NCBI RefSeq assembly: GCF_900094935.1
Contig: NZ_FMBA01000001.1
Span: 54,325-118,324 of the forward strand
Direction of reading: 5' to 3'
DNA from: Gilliamella intestini
GTDB taxonomy: Bacteria; Pseudomonadota; Gammaproteobacteria; Enterobacterales; Orbaceae
DNA: 64,000 nucleotides
Under the pieces are notes generated by a model. It was not told where the DNA came from, ran no database searches, and worked only from the letters and a program-made list of their open reading frames with translations. Positions 29,715-39,469 of the stretch are shown here, one piece after another. The translations under genes were made by a program, and so were the position numbers. Each line of letters begins with the position of its first letter. Within the stretch, counting starts at the first letter, position 1.

Positions 29715-31103
29715 TTATCTTGATGCGTGTACTAAAATAACTTCAACGGGTTGTTTTTGTATATAAATCATCCTAGCTATTAATAGAAACGCTGCCACGG
29801 CAAGCCCTGAAATAATTCCGATCCAAAAACCGGCTGCGCCAATTGGTTGAATGATCAGGTCGGTTAATCCTAGAACATAGCCAACAGGCAATCCGACTAC
29901 CCAATAAGAAAGTAAAGTAATAAAAAAGATGCTTTTAGTGTCTTTATAACCTCGAAGCACATTACTAGCTACTACTTGTAAATAGTCAGACGCTTGATAA
30001 ATAGCGAGTAAAATAATAAGTTGCATACAAATCGCAATTACAGCATTTTCTTGTGTAAATATGGTGATGATTGGTGAACTAAAAATAACTAAAATTAGTG
30101 CAACTATAATGGCGATAGCTAAGGATATGGCTAAACTAATGTAAGCAGTTTGTTTGGCTAAAACCGGTTTTCTTTTGCCTAGTAAATAGCCAACACGAAT
30201 ACTGGTTGCTACTCCTAGCGATAATGGGATAGCAAATGTTAAACTGCTGATAGTAAAAATAATTTGGTGAGCAGCAACGGTTATTGGTCCTAGTGGTGCA
30301 ATTAATAAAGCGATCACCGCAAATAAACTCATTTCAAAAAAATAAGCTAGCGCAAGTGGCGTGCCAAGCAGGATGACTTTTTTGATTATTACAAAATCAA
30401 TCAACTTGGTGATTGGTGTTTGTCGAATATCGCGTTGGCTTGGGGACGTTAATGTGTATATGCGAATTAAAATAAACATCAACCAAAATATAATTGATGC
30501 AGTAATACCGCAACCCACACCACCAAAAGCAGGAAGGCCTAATTTTCCATAAATTAATATGTAGTTGATCGGAATATTGGCAAGCAGGGCTGTAAATATA
30601 ATGACCATCGCAGGTTTAGTATTAGATAATCCCTCGCATTGGTTACGATAAACTAAAAATAATAAAAATGCAGGTACTCCCCACATAATCGCCCGTAAAA
30701 ATGACACAGCCACCTCAAACATTTCAGGATCAATTGGGTGATCTGCTGAGCTTCTTAAACCGATTATTTTGTCAGAATGATACAAAATTAACATCATAAT
30801 GACAGATAAGAATAGTGCAATCACCACGCCTTGGCGGGTATGATCAGCAACTTGGTTTCGTTTAGCTGCACCATTTAGGTTTGAAATAATTGGCGTTAAA
30901 ACAGTGAGTAAACCTTGACCAAATAAAATTGTTGGTAACCAAATTGAAACTGCAATAGCCACTCCAGACAGGGCGGTTTTACTATAATTTCCTGCCATAA
31001 TGGTATCGACAAAAGTGATTGCGGTTTGCGATACTTGCGCAATTAGCACCGGAACTGCCAATTTAACCAGATTTTTTACTTCGTGTTTATAATGTTGTTT
31101 CAT
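29715..31103 (-). CDS. mdtK: MATE-family multidrug efflux pump (NorM/MdtK type)
   Basis: 462 residues with 12 predicted membrane helices, the size of MdtK/NorM (457-464). Conserved family residues include LAVPVLIAQVSQTAITFVD and VDTIMAGNYS near the start, and AAHQIIFTISSLTFAIPLSL in the middle. It exports cationic drugs in exchange for Na+ or H+. Its start is 8 bases from the rimO stop on the same strand, so the two are probably co-transcribed. Confidence 0.92.
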   Translation of the reverse strand: MKQHYKHEVKNLVKLAVPVLIAQVSQTAITFVDTIMAGNYSKTALSGVAIAVSIWLPTILFGQGLLTVLTPIISNLNGAAKRNQVADHTRQGVVIALFLSVIMMLILYHSDKIIGLRSSADHPIDPEMFEVAVSFLRAIMWGVPAFLLFLVYRNQCEGLSNTKPAMVIIFTALLANIPINYILIYGKLGLPAFGGVGCGITASIIFWLMFILIRIYTLTSPSQRDIRQTPITKLIDFVIIKKVILLGTPLALAYFFEMSLFAVIALLIAPLGPITVAAHQIIFTISSLTFAIPLSLGVATSIRVGYLLGKRKPVLAKQTAYISLAISLAIAIIVALILVIFSSPIITIFTQENAVIAICMQLIILLAIYQASDYLQVVASNVLRGYKDTKSIFFITLLSYWVVGLPVGYVLGLTDLIIQPIGAAGFWIGIISGLAVAAFLLIARMIYIQKQPVEVILVHASR

Positions 31104-31111
31104 GGTGTTAA

Positions 31112-32434
31112 TTAACGTTTAACCGTTCCCCATAGATCGTACTCATCGGAATGCTCAATGTTAACCTGAACAATATCACCAACATTGACTTGGTTTTCTT
31201 CGTTTAGATAAACAACGCCATCAATTTCAGGCGCATCAGCCATACTACGACCAATTGCGCCTTCTTCATCAACTTCGTCAATAATAACAGCTAAAGTTTT
31301 GCCTATTTTAGCTTGTAATTTTTGCGTTGAGATTTTTTGCTGTAATTGCATAAAACGATCAAAACGTTCTTGTTTGATTACTTCTGGAATTTGATCAGCA
31401 AGTTTATTGGCATCAGCGCCTTCTATAGGACTGTATGGGAAGCAGCCAACGCGATCTAATTGCGCCTGCGATAAAAAGTCGAGCAGTAATTCAAAATCTT
31501 GTTCTGTTTCACCAGGGTAACCAACAATAAAAGTTGAACGTAACGTGATATCAGGACAGATTTCTCGCCATTTATGGATACGTTCTAAGGTTCTTTCAAT
31601 GGTTCCAGGTCGTTTCATTGATTTTAAAATTGTTGGACTTGCGTGTTGTAATGGCACATCTAAATAAGGCAAAATTTTACCATCCGCCATTAATGGAATA
31701 AGATTATCAACACTAGGGTAAGGGTACATATAATGCAATCTGACCCAAATACCTAAGTTAGCTAATTGTTCGCAAAGGGTTTGGATATCGGTTTTTAATG
31801 GTGTCCCATTCCAAAAATTAGTACGGTTTTTGATATCGACACCATAAGCCGAAGTATCTTGAGCAATAACCAATAATTCTTTAACGCCACTGTCGGCTAG
31901 TCGTTTTGCTTCATCTAAAACATTGCCGATTGGTCGGCTAACCATATCACCACGCAAAGAAGGGATAATACAAAAGGTACAGCGATGATTACAGCCTTCC
32001 GAAATTTTAAGATAAGCATAATGTTTTGGTGTTAATTTAACCCCTTGACTTGGAACTAAACTAGTAAAAGGATTATACTCGGGTTTAGGGGCATATTTAT
32101 TCACATGGCTTAAAACTGCTTCATAGCTATGTGGGCCTGATATTTCAAGAACTTTTGGGTGAACAGTTCTAATTTGATCTTCTTTGGCGCCAAGACAACC
32201 AGTGACAATGACTTTACCGTTTTCATTCAATGCTTCACCAATCGCTTCGAGCGATTCTTGCACGGCACTGTCAATAAATCCACAAGTATTAACAATAACC
32301 AAATCGGCATTGTCATAGCTAGATACCACTTGATATCCCTGTGTGCGCAGTTCGGTTAAAATTCGTTCAGAATCAACTAAGTTTTTAGGACAGCCAAGGC
32401 TCACAAATCCAATTGTAGGGGGTGACATATTCAT
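31112..32434 (-). CDS. rimO: Ribosomal protein S12 methylthiotransferase RimO
   Basis: Radical SAM enzyme that adds a methylthio group to the S12 aspartate. 440 residues (E. coli 441). Its three domains are UPF0004 (1-125, [14 protein letters not shown]), radical SAM with CNHRCTFC (about 150-157), and a TRAM domain at the C-terminus. [20 protein letters not shown] is diagnostic. The start codon could be either of two ATGs 6 bases apart. Confidence 0.97.
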   Translation of the reverse strand: MNMSPPTIGFVSLGCPKNLVDSERILTELRTQGYQVVSSYDNADLVIVNTCGFIDSAVQESLEAIGEALNENGKVIVTGCLGAKEDQIRTVHPKVLEISGPHSYEAVLSHVNKYAPKPEYNPFTSLVPSQGVKLTPKHYAYLKISEGCNHRCTFCIIPSLRGDMVSRPIGNVLDEAKRLADSGVKELLVIAQDTSAYGVDIKNRTNFWNGTPLKTDIQTLCEQLANLGIWVRLHYMYPYPSVDNLIPLMADGKILPYLDVPLQHASPTILKSMKRPGTIERTLERIHKWREICPDITLRSTFIVGYPGETEQDFELLLDFLSQAQLDRVGCFPYSPIEGADANKLADQIPEVIKQERFDRFMQLQQKISTQKLQAKIGKTLAVIIDEVDEEGAIGRSMADAPEIDGVVYLNEENQVNVGDIVQVNIEHSDEYDLWGTVKR

Positions 32435-32763
32435 AGTATTTATAATAGTGTTTTATATTTAATGAGGTATTGTTTGAGAATTTAATAAACTACATTTATT
32501 AATTGTTATTTACAAATCAAAATGAAGTCGCCATTTTATCACATTTCATTATAGTTGATACACTGATTTTCTAATTTGAAATTTATATTAATAATGTTTT
32601 AACTTAGCTATTAGATGTTAGGGATGACTTGAAAAATAATTAATTAATTTCGATAAAAAGAGTTATTGGTTGAATACTGTCGAACAACATAAAATAAAGC
32701 CTTTATTTGCAATAAAGGCCTTTCAAAAAGAATAGGAAGATAAACTTATTAACTAAGCTGATC
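32435..32763. other. Intergenic with divergently placed ends of rimO and the binding-protein gene
   Basis: 329 AT-rich bases. It must hold the rimO promoter on the minus strand and contains the terminator at 32691-32721. Nothing else is recognised. Confidence 0.5.
32691..32721 (-). terminator. Intrinsic terminator of the siderophore-binding lipoprotein gene
   Basis: On the minus strand AGGCCTTTATT and AATAAAGGCTT form an 11-bp stem with one G-T pair and a 3-base loop, followed by TATTTT. It lies 43 bases after the stop codon. Confidence 0.8.
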
Positions 32764-33687
32764 CTATTTTAATGCATTAGTGACTTCGTCTATTTGACGA
32801 TTTATGCTTTCAGCACCACCACCTGATAGATACCAAAGATCAGGGGTTAAATAAACAACCTGTGTTTTGCTTTTGTTTAATACTTTTTGTGAAAAAAAGT
32901 GCTCAGCCATACCTTGATTGCCGATTGCTTTGCTACGATCAACAACAAAAATAATATCAGGTTTTACCGATTTAATGTAATTATCATCAACAAAAATTGG
33001 TTTTGGTTTACCTATTAAGTTATTTGCAGGCATAACGGTGACTGGTACCGCTCGTTTAACGTCTAGTACATCGTGAATCAATGCAGCACTTGAGCTTGAA
33101 TTGATAAGGATCATCTTTCCATCATTATGAATAGCAACAATAGCCTTTTTAGCACTGGCTTGAGCCAAGGTTTGTGCACTTTGAATTTTTTTATCTAATG
33201 CTTGGATGATATTATCTGCTTTGCTTTCTGTTCCTGTAATTTTTGCTAGTGCTTGAATATGATTTTTGGTTGATGCAACGTAATTTTTAGCATCAACACT
33301 TAAATTAATAACAGGAGCAATTTTTGATAAATCTTCGGTTTTACTTGCTTGGCGACCATCAATAATAATCAGATCGGGTTTAGTTTGTTTAATTGCATTA
33401 GTATCAGGCTCTTTCATATTGCCAGTATCGACAATTGAGGCCTTATTAAATTGTTGTAAGTAAGATGGTGTTACAGATCGTGGAATAGCTGTAACGATCG
33501 AACCCTTACCTAATGCATCTAACGTATCTAATGCACCATAATTCATTACCACTACTTTTTTAGGTGCTTTAGGAACAACTACGGTTTGATCATCTGCAGT
33601 TATATTCATGGTTGATGATTGGCATCCGGTTAAGCCTAGCACAATGACGGCAATACTACTCAAAAGTAACTTTTTCTTATTGTTCAT
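32764..33687 (-). CDS. Siderophore ABC-transporter substrate-binding lipoprotein (FatB/CeuE type)
   Basis: 307 residues. The lipoprotein signal has lipobox LTGC (Cys at about 22). The class III binding-protein fold spans about 35-305, with PKKVVVMNYGALDTLDALG and KPDLIIIDGRQASK as in FatB, CeuE and YclQ. It captures a ferric catecholate or other siderophore in the periplasm. A near-consensus Fur box sits just upstream. No permease or ATPase genes are adjacent, so it must use a transporter encoded elsewhere. Confidence 0.88.
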   Translation of the reverse strand: MNNKKKLLLSSIAVIVLGLTGCQSSTMNITADDQTVVVPKAPKKVVVMNYGALDTLDALGKGSIVTAIPRSVTPSYLQQFNKASIVDTGNMKEPDTNAIKQTKPDLIIIDGRQASKTEDLSKIAPVINLSVDAKNYVASTKNHIQALAKITGTESKADNIIQALDKKIQSAQTLAQASAKKAIVAIHNDGKMILINSSSSAALIHDVLDVKRAVPVTVMPANNLIGKPKPIFVDDNYIKSVKPDIIFVVDRSKAIGNQGMAEHFFSQKVLNKSKTQVVYLTPDLWYLSGGGAESINRQIDEVTNALK

Positions 33688-33708
33688 ATTGATTCTCTCA
33701 TGTTATTT

Positions 33709-33727
33709 ACAAATGATAATCATTATT
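33709..33727 (-). promoter_or_regulatory. Fur box of the binding-protein gene
   Basis: ACAAATGATAATCATTATT matches 15 of 19 positions of the Fur consensus GATAATGATAATCATTATC, including a full ATGATAATCATTAT core. It lies 22 bases from the lipoprotein start codon. Confidence 0.8.
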
Positions 33728-33769
33728 ATTTGAAAAAATAAAAAAGTCCAGCACTAAATAATTTTTAAA

Positions 33770-33788
33770 GATATTGATAATCATTCTC
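33770..33788 (+). promoter_or_regulatory. Fur box of the TonB receptor gene
   Basis: GATATTGATAATCATTCTC matches 17 of 19 positions of the Fur consensus. It lies 67 bases before the receptor ATG, a position that would cover a promoter. Confidence 0.85.
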
Positions 33789-33854
33789 ATATAGTGTAAT
33801 GTGCTATAGCATTTAAAACGATAAATATCATTATAAATAATGGGGTTATAATAA

Positions 33855-35825
33855 ATGAAAACAAAAAAGAAGTTTAAATTGACAAAGCATGTCATCAATA
33901 CGGGCATTTTGTTGTCATTATCAAGTGCTGCTATAGCAGCTAGCAATTCAGATACTGACACTATGGTTGTTACTGCATCGGGGTTTTCTCAACAAGTCAA
34001 AGAAGCGCCGGCTACCATTTCGGTAATTACACCGGAAGAAATTGAAAAAAAACCTTATCGTGATGTCACAGATGCGTTAAAGGATATCCCTGGTGTAAAT
34101 ATCACCGGTGGTGGCGATTCTACTGATATTAGTATTCGTGGGATGGATGCTAAATATACCTTAATATTAGTTGATGGTAAAAAAATTAGCACCCGTGAAA
34201 CAAGACCAAATAGCGATAATTCAGGATTTGAGCAGGGTTGGTTGCCGCCATTAACCGCTATTGAGCGTATTGAAGTGGTACGAGGTCCTATGTCGTCATT
34301 ATATGGTTCTGATGCGATGGGAGGGGTTGTTAATATTATTACCAAAAAAGTGTCAAATAAGTGGCAAAGTGGTATACGTTTAGAATCGGTTATTCCTTAT
34401 CGTTCAAAAGAAAAAGATACATATACTGGCAGTTTTTCGACCATGGGACCGATTATTGATGATGTTTTAGGTATACAACTTTATGGGCAGTATTCAAATC
34501 GTCATGAAGATAAGTTCCTTAGTGGCCATGCAGGGCAAAAATTACGTAGTTTAAATGGTAAATTATCTTTAAATGCCACAGATACACAAAAATTTGATCT
34601 CGATTTTGGACGAGCTTTACAAAATAGTAACGCAACTGCAGGCAAAACGAGAGATAAATCTAGAAGTGATTTTAATAGAGATAATAGACGAAATACGTTT
34701 GCACTAACACATAATGGTTTGTTTGGTGATGTTTCTACAACTTCATTTGCCTCTTACGAAGGAAATAATAATCCAAAAAGGAACATGAAAATTAGAAATA
34801 CGGATATAGATACACGTGTTACTATTCCTTTTAGTATTAACATGTTGACTTTAGGCGGAAAATACAATTATCAAGAGTTGCATGACAAAGGAAATCAACT
34901 AAAAACGACATTATCTAAAATTGATCGTTGGAATTATGCGTTATTTGGAGAAGATGAGTTACGTATTTTAGAAAATTGGAGTTTAACATTAGGATTACGT
35001 TATAACAAAGATGAAAATTATGGTAGCAACTGGAATCCAAGGATTTACAGTGTGTGGAATATTGATGATAACTTTACGTTAAAAGGCGGTTATTCAACGG
35101 GTTATGCGACTCCACAATTACGTTATGTAGTAACTGACTGGGGGCAAGTCACTGGTGGTGGATATTCTGATGGTGTAATCATTGGAAATCCAGATTTAAA
35201 ACCAGAAAAAACAAATAATTTAGAAATTGGTATAGGTTATACTAATGATTATGGTATTGATGCCTCTGTAACTGCATTTTACACAAAATATAAAGACAAA
35301 ATTCAATCCTATTATATTTGTAATCGTAAAAAAGGAACTAAGTGTTTATTAAATGGTTATAGCAAGAAGTTCGACTTTATACAGGGCCGTGAAAATGTTG
35401 GTAAAGCCGATCTTAAAGGCCTTGAATTTTCATTTAAAACGCCTTTATTTACTGATTTCCTATTAACATCTAACTATTCTTGGACAAAAACAGAACAAAA
35501 AAGTGGCCAGTTTAAAGGACGATCTTTAAATCGAACCCCTAAACAAAAATTCAATACTCAATTAGATTGGTATGTCACCCAACAATGGGATTTATGGACA
35601 AAAATGGCCTATTATGGCATGGAATCGTCTAATAACCGTAATGGTACAAAAGTTGAATATCCGGGCTATACTTTTTGGGACATCGGTGCGTCTTATCAAG
35701 TACATAAACAAGCTAAGATTTATGCTGGTGTTTATAATCTATTTGATAAAAATGTAACTAACGATGATTTTGGTAAAACCTTGGAAGGTAGACGTTATTT
35801 TGTTGGTACCGAAGTTAATTTCTAA
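33855..35825 (+). CDS. cirA: TonB-dependent catecholate siderophore receptor (CirA-like)
   Basis: 656 residues (E. coli CirA 663). A signal peptide ends near AIAA, then the TonB box DTMVVTA (about 35-41), a plug domain (about 45-165, with RIEVVRGPMSSLYGSDAMGG), and a 22-strand barrel ending in the aromatic GTEVNF. The overall pattern follows CirA closely. It imports ferric catechols with TonB-ExbBD. It is divergent from the binding-lipoprotein gene, and each has its own Fur box. Confidence 0.92.
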   Translation: MKTKKKFKLTKHVINTGILLSLSSAAIAASNSDTDTMVVTASGFSQQVKEAPATISVITPEEIEKKPYRDVTDALKDIPGVNITGGGDSTDISIRGMDAKYTLILVDGKKISTRETRPNSDNSGFEQGWLPPLTAIERIEVVRGPMSSLYGSDAMGGVVNIITKKVSNKWQSGIRLESVIPYRSKEKDTYTGSFSTMGPIIDDVLGIQLYGQYSNRHEDKFLSGHAGQKLRSLNGKLSLNATDTQKFDLDFGRALQNSNATAGKTRDKSRSDFNRDNRRNTFALTHNGLFGDVSTTSFASYEGNNNPKRNMKIRNTDIDTRVTIPFSINMLTLGGKYNYQELHDKGNQLKTTLSKIDRWNYALFGEDELRILENWSLTLGLRYNKDENYGSNWNPRIYSVWNIDDNFTLKGGYSTGYATPQLRYVVTDWGQVTGGGYSDGVIIGNPDLKPEKTNNLEIGIGYTNDYGIDASVTAFYTKYKDKIQSYYICNRKKGTKCLLNGYSKKFDFIQGRENVGKADLKGLEFSFKTPLFTDFLLTSNYSWTKTEQKSGQFKGRSLNRTPKQKFNTQLDWYVTQQWDLWTKMAYYGMESSNNRNGTKVEYPGYTFWDIGASYQVHKQAKIYAGVYNLFDKNVTNDDFGKTLEGRRYFVGTEVNF

Positions 35826-35860
35826 TAAAACAATACATTAGTTTAAATTGTTATTCTAAG

Positions 35861-35887
35861 GCAGCTTTAATATAGCTGCTTTTTTAT
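35861..35887 (+). terminator. Intrinsic terminator of the TonB receptor gene
   Basis: GCAGCT and AGCTGC with a 7-base loop are followed by a run of T residues (35880-35885), 35 bases after the stop. Confidence 0.8.
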
Positions 35888-35920
35888 AAAATGATTCAAT
35901 TTAATAAAATTCAGGATATC

Positions 35921-36003
35921 TGTAGAAATTCTAGTATAATTTGCGCACATTACAGTATTTTCTTAAATTACTGTAAACAACGCAAAGAATTTCTGTATAT
36001 GCT
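35921..36003. mobile_element. MITE-like derivative of the IS481-like element
   Basis: About 83 bases bounded by ATATCTGTAGAAATTCT and, inverted, AGAATTTCTGTATAT. The inner hairpin TTACAGTA...TACTGTAA is the same as at the left ends of copies A and C. It has no coding capacity. It looks like a short non-autonomous element made from the ends of that family. Confidence 0.65.
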
Positions 36004-36038
36004 TTCAATAAAGGTAAGGTATTTATTTTGTTTAAAAC

Positions 36039-37010
36039 TTAGTCGATTAATTGAGTGGCAATTTCATCACTGATTACTAATATGTCGATATAATTTGCAT
36101 TTAATGCGGCTTTTAAACTATTTATTTTTTCGAAGTCACCACTTGCACATATTTTTAGTGGAATTTTTTTTAGGTTATCTAAAGTTACTCCAATAATTTG
36201 ATTACAAAAAGGTGTTTTTAATTCTGTTCCTTTATTATCGAAAAAGCGAGATAGAATATCACCTACAATTTTTTTATTAGCAATTGCTTGAAATAATTCT
36301 CCATAAAAACCGTACCAAATAGAACTTTTGGAGATAGCAGGGCAACCGATGCTAAAAAGCGCTACGGTAATCTTACTCCACCAATCCTTTAATTCTTTCA
36401 TATGTTGAGTTTTTTCAATTTCTAATTTCAATTGTTCGGTATCAACAATAGCGGGGTAATCAATAAGTATAGCTTGACTGTTTAATTTATTGGAAAGTTT
36501 ATATGCAATATTATTGACATGATATTTTGTTTCAATTTTTCCTGATGGCCCACCAATCATCGGTACGATAATTGTATTATTAAACTGAGCATTATCATTT
36601 TTTAAACTACTAACAATATAATTAATTGTGCGCCCCCATGAAATACCAATGATATCGTCATCATGAATATTCTTAATTAATACATTTGCAGCGACATTGC
36701 AGACAATTTGATTTTTGCTGTCATTATCGATATTTTGATTAACAGGTACAACAATAACTTGTTTTAAATTAAATTTATTAAGAATCTTTTCTTCTAATGC
36801 AATATTGGGCAGTAAATCATAATTAATTGAGATAGAAACAATGCCTAATTCACGTATAACTTTTAGCATTCGACTAATGCTTGATCTATGTATATTGACG
36901 ATTTTAGCTATTTCAGATTGAGTTTTATTTTCTTCATAATAGAGTTGAGCTATTTTTATTAATAATTTGTGTTGCTCAAAATCGTAGTTACCAACGTTAT
37001 TATTGATCAT
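36039..37010 (-). CDS. SorC/DeoR-type sugar-binding transcriptional regulator
   Basis: 323 residues. An N-terminal helix-turn-helix (YYEENKTQSEIAKIVNIHRS, about 24-43) is followed by a SorC sugar-binding domain (about 60-320, with IIGISWGRTI and VPMIGGPSG). Members respond to phosphorylated sugars or nucleosides. No sugar operon is adjacent, and mobile-element debris flanks it on both sides, so its targets may have been lost or lie elsewhere. Confidence 0.85.
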   Translation of the reverse strand: MINNNVGNYDFEQHKLLIKIAQLYYEENKTQSEIAKIVNIHRSSISRMLKVIRELGIVSISINYDLLPNIALEEKILNKFNLKQVIVVPVNQNIDNDSKNQIVCNVAANVLIKNIHDDDIIGISWGRTINYIVSSLKNDNAQFNNTIIVPMIGGPSGKIETKYHVNNIAYKLSNKLNSQAILIDYPAIVDTEQLKLEIEKTQHMKELKDWWSKITVALFSIGCPAISKSSIWYGFYGELFQAIANKKIVGDILSRFFDNKGTELKTPFCNQIIGVTLDNLKKIPLKICASGDFEKINSLKAALNANYIDILVISDEIATQLID

Positions 37011-37071
37011 GGCTATTTTATTTTATCAGTCATTGTTATTAAAAATTACTGCTCAATCGTATTGAGCAAAA

Positions 37072-37325
37072 ATTTACAAAACCGGCTTGCTCGCACAAAC
37101 AAATAGGAAAGCTCAAAGTGTGATACGAACTTTAATGGATGTATAGCATAATCAGTCAACATTTAACTATTAAAAACACGAAAAAACAAAATGTTATGTG
37201 ATTTATCTGCTTTTGTAATACAATCCGCCCACAAAGCCATTTTTGGGAAACATTTTATGAGTTTTTAGCCGATTATTTTAATCATCGAGTATAAATAACT
37301 CGCTGTTTTCTTGAAATTAATTTTA
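37072..37325 (+). mobile_element. Decayed IS481-like element, copy D (3' third)
   Basis: Degraded transposase: one frame reads AQTNRKAQSVIRTLMDV, corresponding to the QSNGKAESMIRTLM-type stretch seen in copy A. Its end (TTTAGCCGATTATTTTAATC) matches the 3' end of copies A and C. All frames are broken. The rest of 37011-37465 is AT-rich with no gene recognised; it should contain the promoters of the flanking genes. Confidence 0.7.
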
Positions 37326-37465
37326 CTTATATTCAAAATATTTTTAGCTAAAGAGTAGCTAAAATGTTTATAAAAAGTTACACTTCCGCGGGTTTTAAAA
37401 ATCAACTTATCAAATAAGTTAGTAAATATAAATATAAATATAAATTAATTATTAGGTTAAATATA

Positions 37466-38935
37466 ATGCAGTATCACATTAAAAAAATTTTTACACCAGT
37501 TCCGTTTATATCTTCAAGATTGCCTTTCAAATTATCATCAAAATTTCCGTTAGGGTTAATGCCGCTGTTGCTATTACCATATTCATTGGGGTCACAAGCA
37601 TTATCAGCCAGTACCATGAATGTTATTCAAGGTACTGAACCGTATTTAACGTTTGATGGGGGTAAAACTAAAGTAACTACAACTGATGGCCTATTCAGTA
37701 TCATATTATCCGATGGCGCCACTATCACGCCAACAACTAATGAGTCATCACCTTCAAACCCGATAGAACTACCGGATGAAAACGATACTTTCGCTAATGT
37801 TGGAATGATAATACCCACCTCAACCAACTCAATCAATTTAAATGATTTAGTGACGAGTAATAATTATTGGGGAGATGATGATGGCGATGGATTGGAAGTC
37901 GGTGATATAACTGCATCAGGAAATGTAACACTGACCATCACAGATAAAGATAACAAAACAGTAAAGCGTAACGATGTGTTAAGTATTTGTAATGCACCTT
38001 ATAAAGTAGAATTAAGTAGCTTAGGGGGAAGTTTAAGCACTCGTTACGGTATACCAGACACTAGTACTTTCACAGGAGGTAAGGAAGTTTATTACATCAA
38101 TCCGAAGGTATCGCCAACCATCTGCTTTGTAAGACCAAGCCTACGATATGGCAGTAAATTTGACAATAATTGGAGAGTAGATTTTGCTGGGCCCGATACT
38201 ATATGGAGTGCAGATAAAGGATTTATCCTACAGTCAACCGGTTCTGCATCATACGATAATCATTTTCCGACCACGGGAGCTAATGGATTATATTTTGATT
38301 TAGATATAGCAGGCACTGATGCAAGTCAATTAACATGGTCACCTGTCACGGCCGGAGAGATAACGGCCACTATAACAAATGCAACAAGTACTAGTGTGCG
38401 CATTACTCTAACCGGTCCCGAAGCTAAAGATCGATGGAATGATGTTAGCCCTGACGGTATTACCGTACCAAATTTACCGCAAACGTTTGAGTTAGTAGGA
38501 AGAGATAATAGTGGTAATGCTGTATTAAAATATGGATTTAAGTTACAAAAGTGGTTTGTGAATCGAGGTTCTATAACCGACATTCCTTCAGGGCAAGCAA
38601 GTTGGTGCAAGGGTTTGGGCTATCGTCTTCCACAGGTAAAAGACCTAACTAATGCAGTCTGTTCTGGTCCAAATGTCACCCGCCAGTGCCAAGGATCTGT
38701 TGGAGCTACACCTTCCTCAGAGGGTAATCATTATCAGCGTCAAATAGGTGCGGGGTTATTCACTGAGTGGGGCGCTATGGCCAGTTATCCTGGTAGCAAT
38801 TTCGCTAACGTTAATGCTGGTTATTTGACGAGTGATGCTACAGATATCCAACTGTTCAATGTATACTCATATAGTGGTGCTGTGCACAGCTACGGAAAGA
38901 ATTTTAGGGACTATGGGGTTTGTGTTACACCTTAA
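37466..38935 (+). CDS. Exported adhesin-like protein with C-terminal lectin-like domain
   Basis: 489 residues. A long signal peptide (hydrophobic core LGLMPLLLLPYSLG, cleavage near ALS at about 47) is followed by a beta-rich, Ser/Thr-rich body. An acidic DDDGDGLEVGD stretch (about 139) resembles a Ca2+ site. The C-terminal ~130 residues (ASWCKGLGYRLPQVKDLTNA, then IGAGLFTEWGAM and YGVCV) resemble the cysteine-bonded C-type-lectin-like tip of enterobacterial invasin-type adhesins (DUF823 group). There is no barrel or LPxTG anchor, so how it is held at the surface is unclear. It is flanked by IS debris. Confidence 0.6.
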   Translation: MQYHIKKIFTPVPFISSRLPFKLSSKFPLGLMPLLLLPYSLGSQALSASTMNVIQGTEPYLTFDGGKTKVTTTDGLFSIILSDGATITPTTNESSPSNPIELPDENDTFANVGMIIPTSTNSINLNDLVTSNNYWGDDDGDGLEVGDITASGNVTLTITDKDNKTVKRNDVLSICNAPYKVELSSLGGSLSTRYGIPDTSTFTGGKEVYYINPKVSPTICFVRPSLRYGSKFDNNWRVDFAGPDTIWSADKGFILQSTGSASYDNHFPTTGANGLYFDLDIAGTDASQLTWSPVTAGEITATITNATSTSVRITLTGPEAKDRWNDVSPDGITVPNLPQTFELVGRDNSGNAVLKYGFKLQKWFVNRGSITDIPSGQASWCKGLGYRLPQVKDLTNAVCSGPNVTRQCQGSVGATPSSEGNHYQRQIGAGLFTEWGAMASYPGSNFANVNAGYLTSDATDIQLFNVYSYSGAVHSYGKNFRDYGVCVTP

Positions 38936-39469
38936 TTTTTAGTTATTAATTGTTAATTTTTAATTCTTAGTCCATGTAGAACTTATATTCTAATTGTGGA
39001 CTATTTATCAATGAGCGAAGCTTTCTCAAAGAAAGCTTCAAGTCGATAAGTTTTGGCTCTTTTTATTGTTCTACATCACACAAGAGCCAAAAATTCCAAA
39101 CTCGCTAACAAACTTTTTATCAAAAATATATTCTTAAAATATTATCTATTTTATTTATAGGCCAATTTTTTCTGCTTTTAGGAGCAAAGAATTTTACAAT
39201 TAATTTGTTAAGTACCATTTTCTTGGCAAAAATTTGGAGTAGAATAATGATATTAACTTTTCTAACTCGTCTTACCATTGATATTTGAGCAATACTAAAA
39301 ATAATAGTAAACACAAAACTCTATTTCATTAATATTTAGTTAAAGCTTAATTAAAACAAAAGTTATACCGATTTTTAGATAAATTGTTACCCGTTGCAAA
39401 TCAAAAGTATTATTGAAATTTGTATTTGCGCTTGTCGTTCAACATATGATGTTTGGTTTGGAGGAAAAA
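38936..39469. other. Intergenic with two hairpins after the adhesin gene
   Basis: 534 AT-rich bases. A 9-bp hairpin (GAAGCTTTC...GAAAGCTTC, 39017-39039) is followed by a longer inverted repeat (TTTTGGCTCTT at 39051, AAGAGCCAAAA at 39082). The second could terminate transcription from either side, although its T tract is inside the loop. Nothing else is recognised up to the DUF421 gene. Confidence 0.45.

Noticed and set aside
33707..33961. Minus-strand ORF across the Fur-box intergenic
   Set aside because: It overlaps both Fur boxes and the start of the TonB receptor gene and has no ribosome site or protein-like composition.
39120..39314. Minus-strand 64-codon ORF downstream of the adhesin
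   Set aside because: AT-rich composition, no ribosome site, no recognisable protein features.
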